Source of the DNA: Acidobacteriota bacterium
GTDB taxonomy: Bacteria > Acidobacteriota > Terriglobia > Acidiferrales > UBA7541
Reading direction: 5' to 3'
Length of the DNA: 64,000 bases
Assembly: GCA_013289955.1 (NCBI GenBank)
Contig: JABCYZ010000016.1
Coordinates: forward strand, 58,796-122,795
Part shown: one piece after another, positions 35,054 through 44,449 of the stretch
Position numbering within the stretch: position 1 is the first letter of the stretch
How the letters are laid out: each line of letters starts with the position of its first letter
Made by a program: the position numbers and the translations under genes
The notes under the pieces: generated by a model
What the model was told of the DNA's origin: nothing
What the model saw: only the letters and a program-made list of their open reading frames with translations
The model's database searches: none

Positions 35054-37477
35054 ATGATCGTTCTTCTTGTCCGTAAAGTGGTTTTACTTGCGGGAATGTT
35101 TGTCTTTGCGCCTTGGTGCCTGGCGCAAGCGCCGGCCGGTTCGCCCGCGTCAACCGTTTGGAACGCTCTTTCTGCTCCGGCGATGGATCCTGCCAAATCG
35201 GCCCACGCGGAAAATGTCAACATCATTCGCGACCACGTCCGCATCAATCTGACGGACGGGACGATTCAATTTACGCAGCCGGTCAATGGCGTGGTGTTCG
35301 GCGCTGTCTTTCACGGGAAAGGGCGCCTGCTGGCGGAGCCGCCGAATCCGCAGGAAGCCCAGCAGCTTCGCCTTTTTACCAAGCAGGACAAGCTGAACGT
35401 GGAATTCACCGATGCGACGTTCAGCTTCACGGATGGGCTGCTTGAGGAAGTTGCCAAGCAAGTGAAATGGCAAACCTCGGGCCCGGCCGCCGACGATCTT
35501 TACGCGAAACGCCAGAAGGAGCGCGAGGACCTCGGCGAATCGTCCTTGCCGCGCCTGCTCCAAGGCATTTTGTCGGCGGATCGCGCGCGCACGGCGTACT
35601 TTCTCTCGGATCTGAAGGTCGACAGGAGCTGGGTCGAAGTCCGTGATGACGCTCTCGAACCGGAAGACATCGTGGTTGGAAGGTGGGCCGATATCGGGCC
35701 GGTCAGGATTTTTGACACTTGGATGAGCTTTCCTGCGGGAGGCCGTACCAGCGCCGATGCCTGGAAGGACCCGCAAGCTAAAGAGGATTTCACCATTCGC
35801 GGCTACAAGATTGACACCGCTGTGACCACGGGCGCGGAACTCCATGCCACGGCGCATGTGGAGGTGGAACCGCGGCTCGCCGGGCAAACCGTGCTGATTT
35901 TTGGCCTGGACTCCAATCTGCGAGTCGAATCCATCAGGGACTCGGGCAACAATTCTCTCCAGTTTTATCAAGCGCGGGAAACAAAAGACCGTTACCAGTC
36001 TTACGGCGACTATGTAGCGGTTGTTCTTGCCCAGCCTCTTGTGGCCGGGACGCCGCTCTCGATCGATTTCAAATATGGAGGGAAACGCGCCATCGTCAGG
36101 GCCGGGACGGGAAACTATTTTTGCGAGAGCCTTGGCTGGTATCCCGAGAGGCCGAATAACTTCGCGGCGAGGGCGGACTTCGACCTGACATTTCATAGTC
36201 CGAAGAATTCGGTGCTGGTCGCCACCGGCCAGAAAACCGGCGACACGGTCGAAGGCAATACCCGGGTCTCGACCTGGAAGAGCGAGATGCCGCTTTCTGT
36301 GGCGGGGTTCGCCTACGGCGACTATAAGGTCACCAACGACAAGGCAGGAGACGTCCTGATCGATATTTACGCAAACCGCGAGCCCGATGATGTGATGACC
36401 GAAGTACAGCGTTATTTCGAGAATGGTCCGGGGGCGCAAGAGGCCGCAGTTGGCTCCATGTCGCCGTCGATCATGGCCAAAACGATGGGGTCGGAAATCG
36501 CGAACGCTGTGCGTGTATATTCCTCCTGGTTTGGTCCGTTTCCCTACAAACACATCTCCGTCACCAGCCTGCCAATCAGCTACTCCTACGGACAAGGATG
36601 GCCGGGCCTTCTCTACCTGTGGTCGGGGTCGTTTCTGGATTCCACACAACGCAACGCGATTGGCATCCATGATCAAACCGCGGTCACCGACTTTTTCCGC
36701 GGCCACGAGACCTCTCATCAATGGTGGGGGCACCGTGTGGGCTGGAAGAGTTACCACGACCAGTGGCTCTCGGAAGGATTCGCGGAATTTTCCGGCGATC
36801 TGTATGTCCTGTATCGCCAGAACCTGAAGGAGTACCTGAGCCGGTGGCGCAAGGAAAAAGAACTGCTGCGCACGCATGACGTGTACGGGCACGAAGTCGA
36901 AGCGCTCGGACCGATTTGGATGGGCCAGCGAATCCGGTCGTCGATAACGGGGCCGGGCTCGTATCAGGACCTGATTTACTCGAAAGGCGGCTACGTCCTT
37001 CAGATGCTGCGCATGCAAATGATGAATCCGCGCGAGCCGGACCCGGACCATCTGTTCAAGGAGATGATGCAGGACTACTGCAAGACCTTCGACAATAAGC
37101 CCGCGTCCACGGAGGACTTCAAGGCCATCGTTGAAAAGCACATGACGCACGGCATGGATCTCGACGGAAACCACAAGATGGACTGGTTCTTCAACCAGTA
37201 CGTCTACGGGACGGGTGAAGCGCAGTACACGTTCCATTCCGCGGCGGAAGCTACCGACGGGAAGACGCACATCAAGGGAGAAATCACACGCGCCGGAGTT
37301 CCGGACAACTGGAAGGATGCCGTGCCGCTCTATGCCCATATCGGGGACAAGACGGTAAAAATGGGATTGATCTCCGTAACCCACGCGACGGAACCGTTCG
37401 ACTTCCTGATCCCCGGCAAAATAGACCGCGTGTCCATCAACGACAACGAAGACCTGCTGGCCGAAGTCAAACAATAG
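35054..37477 (+). CDS. Exported M1-family metallopeptidase
   Basis: A protein of about 807 residues. ATG 35054 gives MIVLLVRKVVLLAGMFVFAP, a signal peptide with cleavage near CLAQA; GTG 35006 is an alternative that would bury the signal. The zinc site is FRGHETSHQWWGH (HExxH) with the second Glu in QWLSEGFAEFSG, 18 residues on, the M1 (gluzincin) spacing. An N-terminal beta domain and a C-terminal helical part (HMTHGMDLDGNHKMDWFFNQ, VYGTGEAQYTF) complete the family layout. The exopeptidase motif GxMEN is not evident (SYSYGQGWPGLLYL in its place), so activity may differ from aminopeptidase N. It converges on msrB. Confidence 0.85.
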   Translation: MIVLLVRKVVLLAGMFVFAPWCLAQAPAGSPASTVWNALSAPAMDPAKSAHAENVNIIRDHVRINLTDGTIQFTQPVNGVVFGAVFHGKGRLLAEPPNPQEAQQLRLFTKQDKLNVEFTDATFSFTDGLLEEVAKQVKWQTSGPAADDLYAKRQKEREDLGESSLPRLLQGILSADRARTAYFLSDLKVDRSWVEVRDDALEPEDIVVGRWADIGPVRIFDTWMSFPAGGRTSADAWKDPQAKEDFTIRGYKIDTAVTTGAELHATAHVEVEPRLAGQTVLIFGLDSNLRVESIRDSGNNSLQFYQARETKDRYQSYGDYVAVVLAQPLVAGTPLSIDFKYGGKRAIVRAGTGNYFCESLGWYPERPNNFAARADFDLTFHSPKNSVLVATGQKTGDTVEGNTRVSTWKSEMPLSVAGFAYGDYKVTNDKAGDVLIDIYANREPDDVMTEVQRYFENGPGAQEAAVGSMSPSIMAKTMGSEIANAVRVYSSWFGPFPYKHISVTSLPISYSYGQGWPGLLYLWSGSFLDSTQRNAIGIHDQTAVTDFFRGHETSHQWWGHRVGWKSYHDQWLSEGFAEFSGDLYVLYRQNLKEYLSRWRKEKELLRTHDVYGHEVEALGPIWMGQRIRSSITGPGSYQDLIYSKGGYVLQMLRMQMMNPREPDPDHLFKEMMQDYCKTFDNKPASTEDFKAIVEKHMTHGMDLDGNHKMDWFFNQYVYGTGEAQYTFHSAAEATDGKTHIKGEITRAGVPDNWKDAVPLYAHIGDKTVKMGLISVTHATEPFDFLIPGKIDRVSINDNEDLLAEVKQ

Positions 37478-37536
37478 AACTGAAACCGCTGGGCAGGAAA
37501 ACGAGCGCTGCTCTTGACGCTTTCTTGGCGCGAATT

Positions 37537-38124
37537 CTAGGATTTTGTGCGCGGAAGGAAGCGTAGCGCAAGAGAGTTCATGCAGTAGCGCAGGCCGGTG
37601 GGTTTCGGCCCGTCGTCAAAGACGTGGCCAAGGTGCGCGTCGCAGAGAACGCAGGTCACTTCTTCTCGCTCGATCCCAAAACTCAGATCTATTCTTGTCG
37701 AGACATTTTCTTTGGCGATGGGCGCCCAGAAGCTGGGCCAGCCCGTGCCGGAATCGAATTTCGCATCGGAGCTGAAGAGTGCGTTGCCGCAGCAGACGCA
37801 GCGGTAAAGGCCCGGGTCGTGGTTGTTAGAGTACGCGCCGCTGAAGGCCCGCTCGGTGTCGGCGCGGCGAGTGACATCAAATTCATCGGAGCCAAGCGAT
37901 TTGCGCCAGTCAGAATCGCTCTTGATCACTTTCCTGACGGTCTCGACGCTCAAGCGCGTTCCGTCATCGGCGAACTTCACGATTTGTACAGGGCCGGCGC
38001 CGCCTTTGACCGAGGTACCGTCGGCCAAGGCAAAACGGCAGGCGCGCTGAAGGCCGACGAGCAGACCGCAGGCGCCCATCGTGGCGGCACCAAAGATCAG
38101 GCCTCGGCGGGTCAGTTCGCTCAT
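37537..38124 (-). CDS. msrB: Tat-exported peptide-methionine (R)-S-oxide reductase
   Basis: A 195-residue protein starting MSELTRRGLIFGAATMGACG, a twin-arginine signal. The MsrB domain (about 60-193) has RAFSGAYSNNHDPGLYRCVC, DSGTGWPSF, CVLCDAHLGHVFDDGPKPTG and RYCMNSLAL. Two CxxC pairs (CVCC, CVLC) bind zinc; the catalytic Cys in RYCMNS is a normal TGC codon. It repairs oxidised methionine in exported proteins. It lies 48 bases after the TldE/TldD pair on the same strand and may share their transcript. Confidence 0.95.
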   Translation of the reverse strand: MSELTRRGLIFGAATMGACGLLVGLQRACRFALADGTSVKGGAGPVQIVKFADDGTRLSVETVRKVIKSDSDWRKSLGSDEFDVTRRADTERAFSGAYSNNHDPGLYRCVCCGNALFSSDAKFDSGTGWPSFWAPIAKENVSTRIDLSFGIEREEVTCVLCDAHLGHVFDDGPKPTGLRYCMNSLALRFLPRTKS

Positions 38125-38172
38125 GGTTCTAGCTTCTCCAGGCGCCATGCTGCGGGAATGACAGTCCGGCGG

Positions 38173-40032
38173 TCAGTCCGCCGGGGCCATCGGAGGAGCG
38201 GGCAGCAATGGCAGACGCTTGGGTTCTCCGCGCGCGCCGCGCACTTCCAGGTCATCGAAGAGTAGCGAGGGAGCCACAAGCGAAGCCGGCAATCCGTTCC
38301 GCGCCGAGCCAAACGCGCCGAGTGCGGTTCCCGCGAACCCGGATTCCTGGCTCTGCATGTAGTTGTAAACGAAGTCGTCGTTGCCGATCCCGCCGAGGTT
38401 TCGCAGCATGCGCGTGTTCAGTCCAATGATGCGCGCTCCGCGAACCATCTCTTCGCGTCCATCCTCCGGATAGACTTTGAAGACGATGAGTGGAAGCCGG
38501 TCGCCCGTGCCAGCGCCGCCGCCGAAGCTCGCCAGCAATTCCGAAAAGTCGTCCTGGTGGAGCAAGCTGATGGAGGGATTGTCCATCTCCCGGACCAGCA
38601 GGCAGTACGGCAATTTTTCCGAGCGGCACTCGTCGAGAAACTTTTTCTTCAGATCAGCCGGTGATTGCGTTTCTGTCGACTTGAAAAAGAGGTTGCTCAT
38701 GGTGGGCTTCGCGTCGTTGAGGAACGCCGAGCGGCCGTGGCCATTGGAAATGTCCGAGTCTGGACCGGGGCGGCGGGACATCAAGAGCTCTTTGGCGTTG
38801 CCGCTGTCGACAATCGTCACCTTCTCCGCGCGCACGCCTTCATCATCCACGGCGTAGGTGCCCAGCAAAGGTGTCCCGTGAAACTCCTTGGTTCCCGGAT
38901 CGTCCACCAGGGAAACGCTTGCGGGTAGAACGCGCGCGCCCATGCGGCCGACCCAGTCGCTTTTTCCGCCCAGTCCGGTGAGAAGCTGTTCCATCACAGG
39001 CGTAAAGGAGACCGGCGGCCGAGCTCCGTTGATCGCAGGCGTCAGCACCTGGGCCAGCAGCGGGGCGGCGGCCCGCGCTTCAAAAAGCACGGGACCGGTA
39101 TAGTCCTGCGCTGGTTGCGACGCGCGCATGGCCATCAACTCGCTGCCGGTCACGTTCAGAGACTTCTGAACCGCATCCACGGTCGGCAGATCAGCAGGTT
39201 TTGAAGCGTAACTGGCGTACATGTGATTGATTTGCATGCCATCGTCGGCGAGCGTGTTCATGCCGGCTTCGATGGCCGCGAAGGATCGATTCGTGCGGAT
39301 TTCCGTGCCTTCGCTGGTCAGCAAATATTCCGTGGCATAAACCAGGTAGTAGGTCACACGCGATTCGTAAATTTGCGGAAATGCACGAAGGGCGCCGGAG
39401 GTTTCGCGTGCTTCCTGTTCCCAGTTGCGATTGCTCCAGTCGGGCGTCACGAGCGGATCGATGAGCTGCAGCTGGGCGGCTTTCGAGAAATCGTCGATGT
39501 CGGACTGGCGGGCGAGGCTGCTCAGGTAGGCCTGCTTGCGAGAATAGGTTTCGACAGCTTCCTTGAAGGCCTGGTCGGTGGCGATCCAGAGGTCCTGGCG
39601 CAGGGAATTGTAGTCGCGGTCGATGCCAACGGAACCCGAGGGACCGATAAAGCCGCGGAACCCGTCGTCGCTGATGAAATTCGAGCTGTCCAGCTTGTAG
39701 TCGCCCACGCGCGCTTCCACGTCCATGAAGCGATTGCGCCTGTGATCCGTGGAAACCAGCGCGCCAAACTCGGCGACAACTTCCCGAACATCAAGATCCA
39801 GCAGACGGTACTCGATGTAGTAGGGATCCTGAGCCCGGTCCATGCCGGGGATTTTCAGCTCCAGGCGGCTCTTCGAGCGGGCCATTTCGTCATGCATGGC
39901 TTCAAGGGTGTGGTCGTTGTCTTTGGGAGCCTGTCGCTCGACGCCCGGGGAAGCCTGCGCATGGATAGAGACGCTCGAGCCCAGCAGCAAGGAAAGAATC
40001 GTCAGTCCTCTAAACGTAGAAGCGCGCCTCAC
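38173..40032 (-). CDS. Exported TldE/PmbA-like partner subunit lacking the zinc motif
   Basis: A 619-residue protein. The GTG start at 40032 overlaps the upstream stop (GTGA) and has GGAGG eight bases before it, so translation is coupled. A signal peptide ends near SIHAQA. The body follows TldD/PmbA proteins (RNRFMDVEARVGDYKLDSS, GTYAVDDEGVRAEKVTIVD, SRRPGPDSDISNGHGRSA), but where the partner has HExxxH this one has ARAAAPLLAQVLTPAING, and the C-terminal Cys ligand is also missing. This is the expected state of the non-catalytic TldE half of a TldD/TldE heterodimer. Confidence 0.85.
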   Translation of the reverse strand: MRRASTFRGLTILSLLLGSSVSIHAQASPGVERQAPKDNDHTLEAMHDEMARSKSRLELKIPGMDRAQDPYYIEYRLLDLDVREVVAEFGALVSTDHRRNRFMDVEARVGDYKLDSSNFISDDGFRGFIGPSGSVGIDRDYNSLRQDLWIATDQAFKEAVETYSRKQAYLSSLARQSDIDDFSKAAQLQLIDPLVTPDWSNRNWEQEARETSGALRAFPQIYESRVTYYLVYATEYLLTSEGTEIRTNRSFAAIEAGMNTLADDGMQINHMYASYASKPADLPTVDAVQKSLNVTGSELMAMRASQPAQDYTGPVLFEARAAAPLLAQVLTPAINGARPPVSFTPVMEQLLTGLGGKSDWVGRMGARVLPASVSLVDDPGTKEFHGTPLLGTYAVDDEGVRAEKVTIVDSGNAKELLMSRRPGPDSDISNGHGRSAFLNDAKPTMSNLFFKSTETQSPADLKKKFLDECRSEKLPYCLLVREMDNPSISLLHQDDFSELLASFGGGAGTGDRLPLIVFKVYPEDGREEMVRGARIIGLNTRMLRNLGGIGNDDFVYNYMQSQESGFAGTALGAFGSARNGLPASLVAPSLLFDDLEVRGARGEPKRLPLLPAPPMAPAD

Positions 40033-41795
40033 TGTTGGCCTCCTGTCTTGACAGGATCATGCGCGGGCGGAGGAAGAATCGGCGGCCGGTCCGTGGAGCT
40101 CTCCTTCTTCTGGACTTCCAGTTCCGAGATCAGAATGGCGGGCGAGGCCGCGGAAACCGGGACAGACCCGGACTCCGCGCCGCAGTAGCCGTTGAACACT
40201 TCCGGCGTGTCGCCGGTAGCCACGATTTTCGTGAGCGCGGCAAGCGGCGTTCCGACGATATCCACGCCCCGGACCAGCTCATCCGGGCGGCCATCGGCGA
40301 ACACTTTGTACACTACAAGCGGGAGGACCTGAAAAGCCTGCGGTTGTCCGCGCCCCGTGAATGTAAAACCGCCGGCGATGTCGTCGATCAGCAGTCCGAA
40401 CGGTTTTCCCTGCGCCTTGATGAGCTCGACCAGCTTTACGCGCAGTTGCGCGTTGGTGACGGTCTTGTTGCTTTCGACGATCAGGTTGCCTTGCCGGGAA
40501 ACCGGCGTCGCGCCGAGTTGTCGGCGTCCGTGGCCGTTCGAAGTGGGAAAGCCCACGAGCGGCGAGCGCGACATCTCGAAGTTTTTCAGTACTCCATGAT
40601 CCACAAGCGTCACGCTTTGCGCCGGAACACCCTCGTCGTCGAACTGGTAATAGCCGAGCAGGTCCTCTGAACCGAGCTTCCTCCTCGTGGTGTCGTCGAC
40701 GATGCTCAAAAAGCTGGGCAGGATGGGTTCACCGACCTTTTTCGCGAAGGTCTGGCCTTCGGCGGCGTCTTTTTGGCGGTGGCCTTCGGCGCGGTGGCCG
40801 AATACTTCATGGAAAAAGACGGCGGCCGCGCGGCCGGTCAAAAGCGCCGGTCCAACCGAAGGCTCGTTGATCGGAGCGGCGACCAGACCTTCCAGCTCCT
40901 TGCGCATCGATGCTTGCGCAAGGGCGACGGCCTTGTCGTCCGGCGCGTCGCTCGGATTGACCCAGTCAAAATTGTAGTAGCGGTCGATGTCCATGCCGTC
41001 CGGCGCCTTGCCCTGAATGAAGAGCTCGAGGCGGTAGCGGATCTGGCCGAACTGCAGCTGGGTTCCTTCGCTGGTGACTTGCAAAACGTTTTGAGCCTGG
41101 GCGGTGAAAGTCACAATCGAATTGATAATCGCGGCGGATTCGCGGAACGTGCGCGTGTAGGCGCGGACTTTTTCTTCCCACGGCTTGCGGTCCAGCGTGA
41201 AAGACACCTGCGGGCCTATGTAGGTGTGCGGCTGCTCGTGAGAAAAATCCGGAGCGCGGTTTTCGATCGAATCGACCTTCACTTCTTTGCCCGTCTTGAT
41301 CTTGATGAGGGCTTCGGCGGCGGCGCGGTATTGCTCGTCCGTCTCAAGCCAGACGGCGCGCCGTAGAACCGCCGGATCGTCGTCGAGCGGGACAGAAGTG
41401 CCCGGGCTGGCGCTCGTTTGCGTACGCTCGCCGACCTTGTGTGTGTCATCCGTTTCGTAGCTGCCGGTGCGCACGGAAACTTCCAGCCAGCGGTTGCGCG
41501 CTTCGATGCTGTTCAGAAGCGCGCCGTTTGAGCCTGAAACGTCCGCACGCTGCGTATCGGTGATGGTGTAGCCGAGGTAGTACGTCGGCGGGTCTTGCGC
41601 TTTCAGCGTCTTCATGGAGCGCTCAAGTTCCGCCTGCAGCGCAGCGAGCAGCGGCGATTTCTTGGCCTGCGCGTCGGGAGGCGGCGCGGCCTCGGTCACA
41701 GTCGCCAGGACGGGAATCAGGGAAGCCACCATGGCGAGGGCGCACAAAAGAGAACTCAGGTGATATCGGACAGAAATTTTCAAGGATTTCCTCAC
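40029..41795 (-). CDS. Exported TldD-like zinc metalloprotease subunit
   Basis: A 588-residue protein from GTG 41795. A signal peptide covers residues 1-36 (HLSSLLCALAMVASLIPVLA). The zinc site VFFHEVFGHRAEGH matches the TldD HExxxH motif and the C-terminal YCGAESGSVPVSAASPAI supplies the Cys ligand. YYQFDDEGVPAQSVTLVDHG and SNGHGRRQLG are also family motifs. Cytosolic TldD/TldE of E. coli clip unfolded peptides such as pro-microcin B17; an exported pair must act on periplasmic or secreted substrates. Its stop overlaps the start of the TldE-like gene. Confidence 0.88.
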   Translation of the reverse strand: MRKSLKISVRYHLSSLLCALAMVASLIPVLATVTEAAPPPDAQAKKSPLLAALQAELERSMKTLKAQDPPTYYLGYTITDTQRADVSGSNGALLNSIEARNRWLEVSVRTGSYETDDTHKVGERTQTSASPGTSVPLDDDPAVLRRAVWLETDEQYRAAAEALIKIKTGKEVKVDSIENRAPDFSHEQPHTYIGPQVSFTLDRKPWEEKVRAYTRTFRESAAIINSIVTFTAQAQNVLQVTSEGTQLQFGQIRYRLELFIQGKAPDGMDIDRYYNFDWVNPSDAPDDKAVALAQASMRKELEGLVAAPINEPSVGPALLTGRAAAVFFHEVFGHRAEGHRQKDAAEGQTFAKKVGEPILPSFLSIVDDTTRRKLGSEDLLGYYQFDDEGVPAQSVTLVDHGVLKNFEMSRSPLVGFPTSNGHGRRQLGATPVSRQGNLIVESNKTVTNAQLRVKLVELIKAQGKPFGLLIDDIAGGFTFTGRGQPQAFQVLPLVVYKVFADGRPDELVRGVDIVGTPLAALTKIVATGDTPEVFNGYCGAESGSVPVSAASPAILISELEVQKKESSTDRPPILPPPAHDPVKTGGQQ

Positions 41796-41942
41796 TTACA
41801 GTTAGACGGCACAGCCGAACATCCAGTGTACGCTACCGCGGGTAACGGCACAAAATGAGGGTCTCAATGCGTCTCTCATATCTAATGACACTAGTTGGAC
41901 GGCCGCTGGAGCTGGCGAGTTGCACAGGGGGTGAAAGTAAAG

Positions 41943-41971
41943 CGCCCTGGCTGCCAGTGGCAGCCAGGGCG
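41943..41971 (-). terminator. Intrinsic terminator of the FecR-domain gene
   Basis: CGCCCTGGCTGCC (41943-41955) and GGCAGCCAGGGCG (41959-41971) form a perfect 13-base stem with a 3-base loop. On the minus strand it follows the FecR stop by 34 bases and is trailed by CTTTACTTTC, a U-rich run. Confidence 0.75.
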
Positions 41972-42005
41972 AAAACAGAAGGATGCTTCGCGGCGGCGAG
42001 AGAAT

Positions 42006-42827
42006 CTAGCCGCAGTTGGCTGGAGCGATTACGCAGGGATTCGCTACCACGGGAGCGGGAGGGGGGTTATGCCGCGTGGCAACAACCCCAAAGACTATGA
42101 TCGGAACTGCGACAATGATCCCAATCGTAAAGCCCAATCCTTTGCCAATGTGTCCGGCATTTTCGAGGCCGTTGCTGCCTGGCCGCGGGCCCACTTCCGT
42201 GTCCTTGCTGGCGGCAACAAGCATGTCGAGCGGCGCCTGCGTCGGCGGCGCCGGCGTCTCATTGTTTCCGTTGCGCAGGCTGGTTAGCTGGCCGGCTTTC
42301 AAGAGCACGCAGACACCTGCCAGATTGCAAACGCGCACGACGCCCTCGTAGGCCACCACATTCATCACGTTGTTCTCATAGCCGACGTAAAAATCCGTGC
42401 CCACCACGCCGGCAACGCCAGCCGCGGTATGAACCTCGAACTTGCCGTCGGGCTTGGAAATCTTTTGCGCCTGGCTGCGGAGCTTTCCGTAGGCCAGCTC
42501 GAGATCGGTTTGCTGCGCTCCCGAGTCGTGTTTCACGACCTTGATCGAGGAGTCCGAGCCGATGTTCAAGACCGATCCATCCTCCAGAGCGATTCGCGCG
42601 CGTCCGTCAACCTTGGTGTTCACCAGGTCCTGCCAGTAGACCTCCGTCTTCGCCGAAGCGTTCAGGGTCTTGGGGCCCCGGGCAATGCTCACCGCGGGAA
42701 TGACGCGAGCCACTTCGCCGGCCTTCTGTCCGCCAGCCTGGGGCTCGGCAGTAATGTCCAGGGGAATAGTGATGATCAGCGAAAGCAAAAAGGCCAGAGC
42801 AAGTGCACAGGGAGACTTTGTCTTCAT
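42006..42827 (-). CDS. FecR-domain exported protein
   Basis: A 273-residue protein. A signal peptide covers residues 1-28. A FecR domain spans about 40-175: ARIALEDGSVLNIGSDSSIK, DLELAYGKLRSQ, KFEVHTAAGVAGVVGTDFYV and VVAYEGVVRVCN. Near the C-terminus, IGKGLGFTIGIIVAVPIIVF looks like a membrane segment, followed by a Pro-rich tail with two cysteines. FecR proteins usually relay signals to an ECF sigma factor, but no sigma or TonB-receptor gene is adjacent, so this is a free-standing member of unknown role. A terminator follows it. Confidence 0.85.
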   Translation of the reverse strand: MKTKSPCALALAFLLSLIITIPLDITAEPQAGGQKAGEVARVIPAVSIARGPKTLNASAKTEVYWQDLVNTKVDGRARIALEDGSVLNIGSDSSIKVVKHDSGAQQTDLELAYGKLRSQAQKISKPDGKFEVHTAAGVAGVVGTDFYVGYENNVMNVVAYEGVVRVCNLAGVCVLLKAGQLTSLRNGNNETPAPPTQAPLDMLVAASKDTEVGPRPGSNGLENAGHIGKGLGFTIGIIVAVPIIVFGVVATRHNPPPAPVVANPCVIAPANCG

Positions 42828-43032
42828 CGGGGACTCTCCTAAAAAGGTTGCCGTAATCTGCGTTATCTACTGTTGTTACTGGAGACCGATTAGCCTGTCA
42901 ATTGAAAACCCACGGTACATTGCGCAGTCACTACACCCCGTTCGAGCACTTGCCCTTCTTGGCCGCGCCCCCGGACATTCTCACGCCATGAATCCACCTG
43001 CAACAGCTATTTAGCAGGGCGCGGCGCGCGCC

Positions 43033-43803
43033 TTACTCCGAGCAGTAGAAGAGTGCGGCAGCCATGTCGTCATGGGGGGGCCGTCCGCAGCTGAAGGTCC
43101 CGGCCGCGAGGAAGATAGCCTGGAGAAGGTGCGTGGGAGAATCAGCAAGGTGTTCCTCGCAGATCGCTACGAGGCGGTCCGTTCCGAAGCTCTCTTCGTC
43201 CATGTTCATGGAGTCCGTGACTCCGTCGGTGCAGAAGAGAACCGAGTCGCCCGGTTCGAGCCGCAAAACCGTGGTTTCGTAACTCGCGCAAGGCCAAAGT
43301 CCGGGTGGAATGCCGGAGAGCTTCAGTAAACGGCAGCCCTTCCGAGTGAGATGAACGGGTCCCGGCATTCCGGCGCTCGAGATTTGTATCTCGCGAGTGG
43401 AGGGATTGAACACCGCATACTGAAGAGCGGCATGCCGGGCCGGCAAACCGCGGATCATCAGCCGCCGGTTCATGGCGGCAAGAACCTGATCCGAGGAAAT
43501 TCCCGTTTTGTGCACTCCGCGGAGCGTTCCGACTGCCAGAGCTCCAAAAAACGCGGCGGGAAGGCCTTTTCCCGAGACATCGCCGAGATAGAGGCCGATG
43601 GAGCCGTCGGTTAATTGAAAATAGTCCAGAAAGTCGCCGCCCACGGCCGAGACAGGCTGAAATTGATGGGAAATCGTCACCCCGCGCGAGCACAGCGACT
43701 CCTTGGGAAGCATCACGCTCTGGAGCGCGCGGGCCTCTTCCAATTCCTCTTCCCGCAATTTCTCCAGCACTTGCAGCTCGACAGAAGGCACAAACGTGTT
43801 CAT
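43033..43803 (-). CDS. PP2C-type SpoIIE/RsbU-like serine phosphatase
   Basis: A 256-residue protein. A short N-terminal helix (residues 5-30) leads into a SpoIIE domain (about 35-254) with FQPVSAVGGDFLDYFQLTDG, LGDVSGKGLPAAFFGALAVG, ISSAGMPGPVHLTRKG, SVLFCTDGVTDSMNMDEESF and a terminal PPHDDMAAALFYC; the Asp residues in GGDF, GDVSGKG and DGVTD bind metal. Such phosphatases usually reset an anti-sigma-factor antagonist in partner-switching systems. No sensor domain or partner gene is visible, so its input is unknown. The start could be ATG 43803 or slightly downstream. Confidence 0.92.
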   Translation of the reverse strand: MNTFVPSVELQVLEKLREEELEEARALQSVMLPKESLCSRGVTISHQFQPVSAVGGDFLDYFQLTDGSIGLYLGDVSGKGLPAAFFGALAVGTLRGVHKTGISSDQVLAAMNRRLMIRGLPARHAALQYAVFNPSTREIQISSAGMPGPVHLTRKGCRLLKLSGIPPGLWPCASYETTVLRLEPGDSVLFCTDGVTDSMNMDEESFGTDRLVAICEEHLADSPTHLLQAIFLAAGTFSCGRPPHDDMAAALFYCSE

Positions 43804-43967
43804 TTATTAATCCAGGGAGGGGTCTCGCACCGCAGAGAGGGGCGGCGGTGAGAGGAGTTTAGCAAAGAAGCCAGTGGCCCAGTGGAAGAAGAGTCGTGTT
43901 GTTTCCTCGCGCACGCATGCTTTCGTCAAGTCTTGCAACCGGTGCGGCGCAGCGCCAAAATTCCCAT

Positions 43968-44348
43968 ATGCGAGGCCTCGTCACAATTCTCCTCGGTGCT
44001 GCGCTTGTATTCGGCATTTATCATTTCTATTTCAAGAAAATGCCCACCACCGATGAAGGTACCGCGCCCACACAAGCGATCAGCCTGATTGGCGTCCGCG
44101 AGGACCTTTTGCTGATTGCCCACGCGGAAAACAGCTACATCGGGCAGAACGGCCATTGCGTCTCTCTCGATGAACTTATCTCTTCCCAGTCGCTGGCAAT
44201 GTCACATTCCGAGCGCGACGGCTACACGTATTCCATCGCATGTTCCGGCGGCGAATTCACCGTCACGGCGCACCACGCCGAAGCCGCCGCGGGTTCACCG
44301 ATACGCTATCCCACCCTGACGATGGATCAGAACATGGAGCTGCACTAG
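43968..44348 (+). CDS. Small membrane-anchored hypothetical protein, pseudopilin-like
   Basis: A 126-residue protein starting MRGLVTILLGAALVFGIYHF, one membrane segment, then an extracytoplasmic part (DLLLIAHAENSYIGQNGHCV, SLDELIS, YTYSIACSGGEFTVTAHHAE) with two cysteines. The spacing of NSY, NG and SLDEL resembles small pseudopilin-like proteins, but the classical prepilin cleavage motif is absent. ATG 43896 in the same frame is an alternative start without supporting features. I cannot assign a function. Confidence 0.55.
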   Translation: MRGLVTILLGAALVFGIYHFYFKKMPTTDEGTAPTQAISLIGVREDLLLIAHAENSYIGQNGHCVSLDELISSQSLAMSHSERDGYTYSIACSGGEFTVTAHHAEAAAGSPIRYPTLTMDQNMELH

Positions 44349-44449
44349 GCCGCCGGTCATAAAAAGCGCGTGGCGACCTGAGCAGAACGGAATTCCGGGA
44401 AACCTCGTCCTCGGATCCATACAAGTTCCCAAGCCACGCAGCTAGAAAT

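Noticed and set aside
35150..37474. A 774-residue open frame on the minus strand
   Set aside because: It is antisense to the M1 peptidase, which has a signal peptide and zinc motif; the minus translation shows no family motif and has the composition of a reverse-complement frame.
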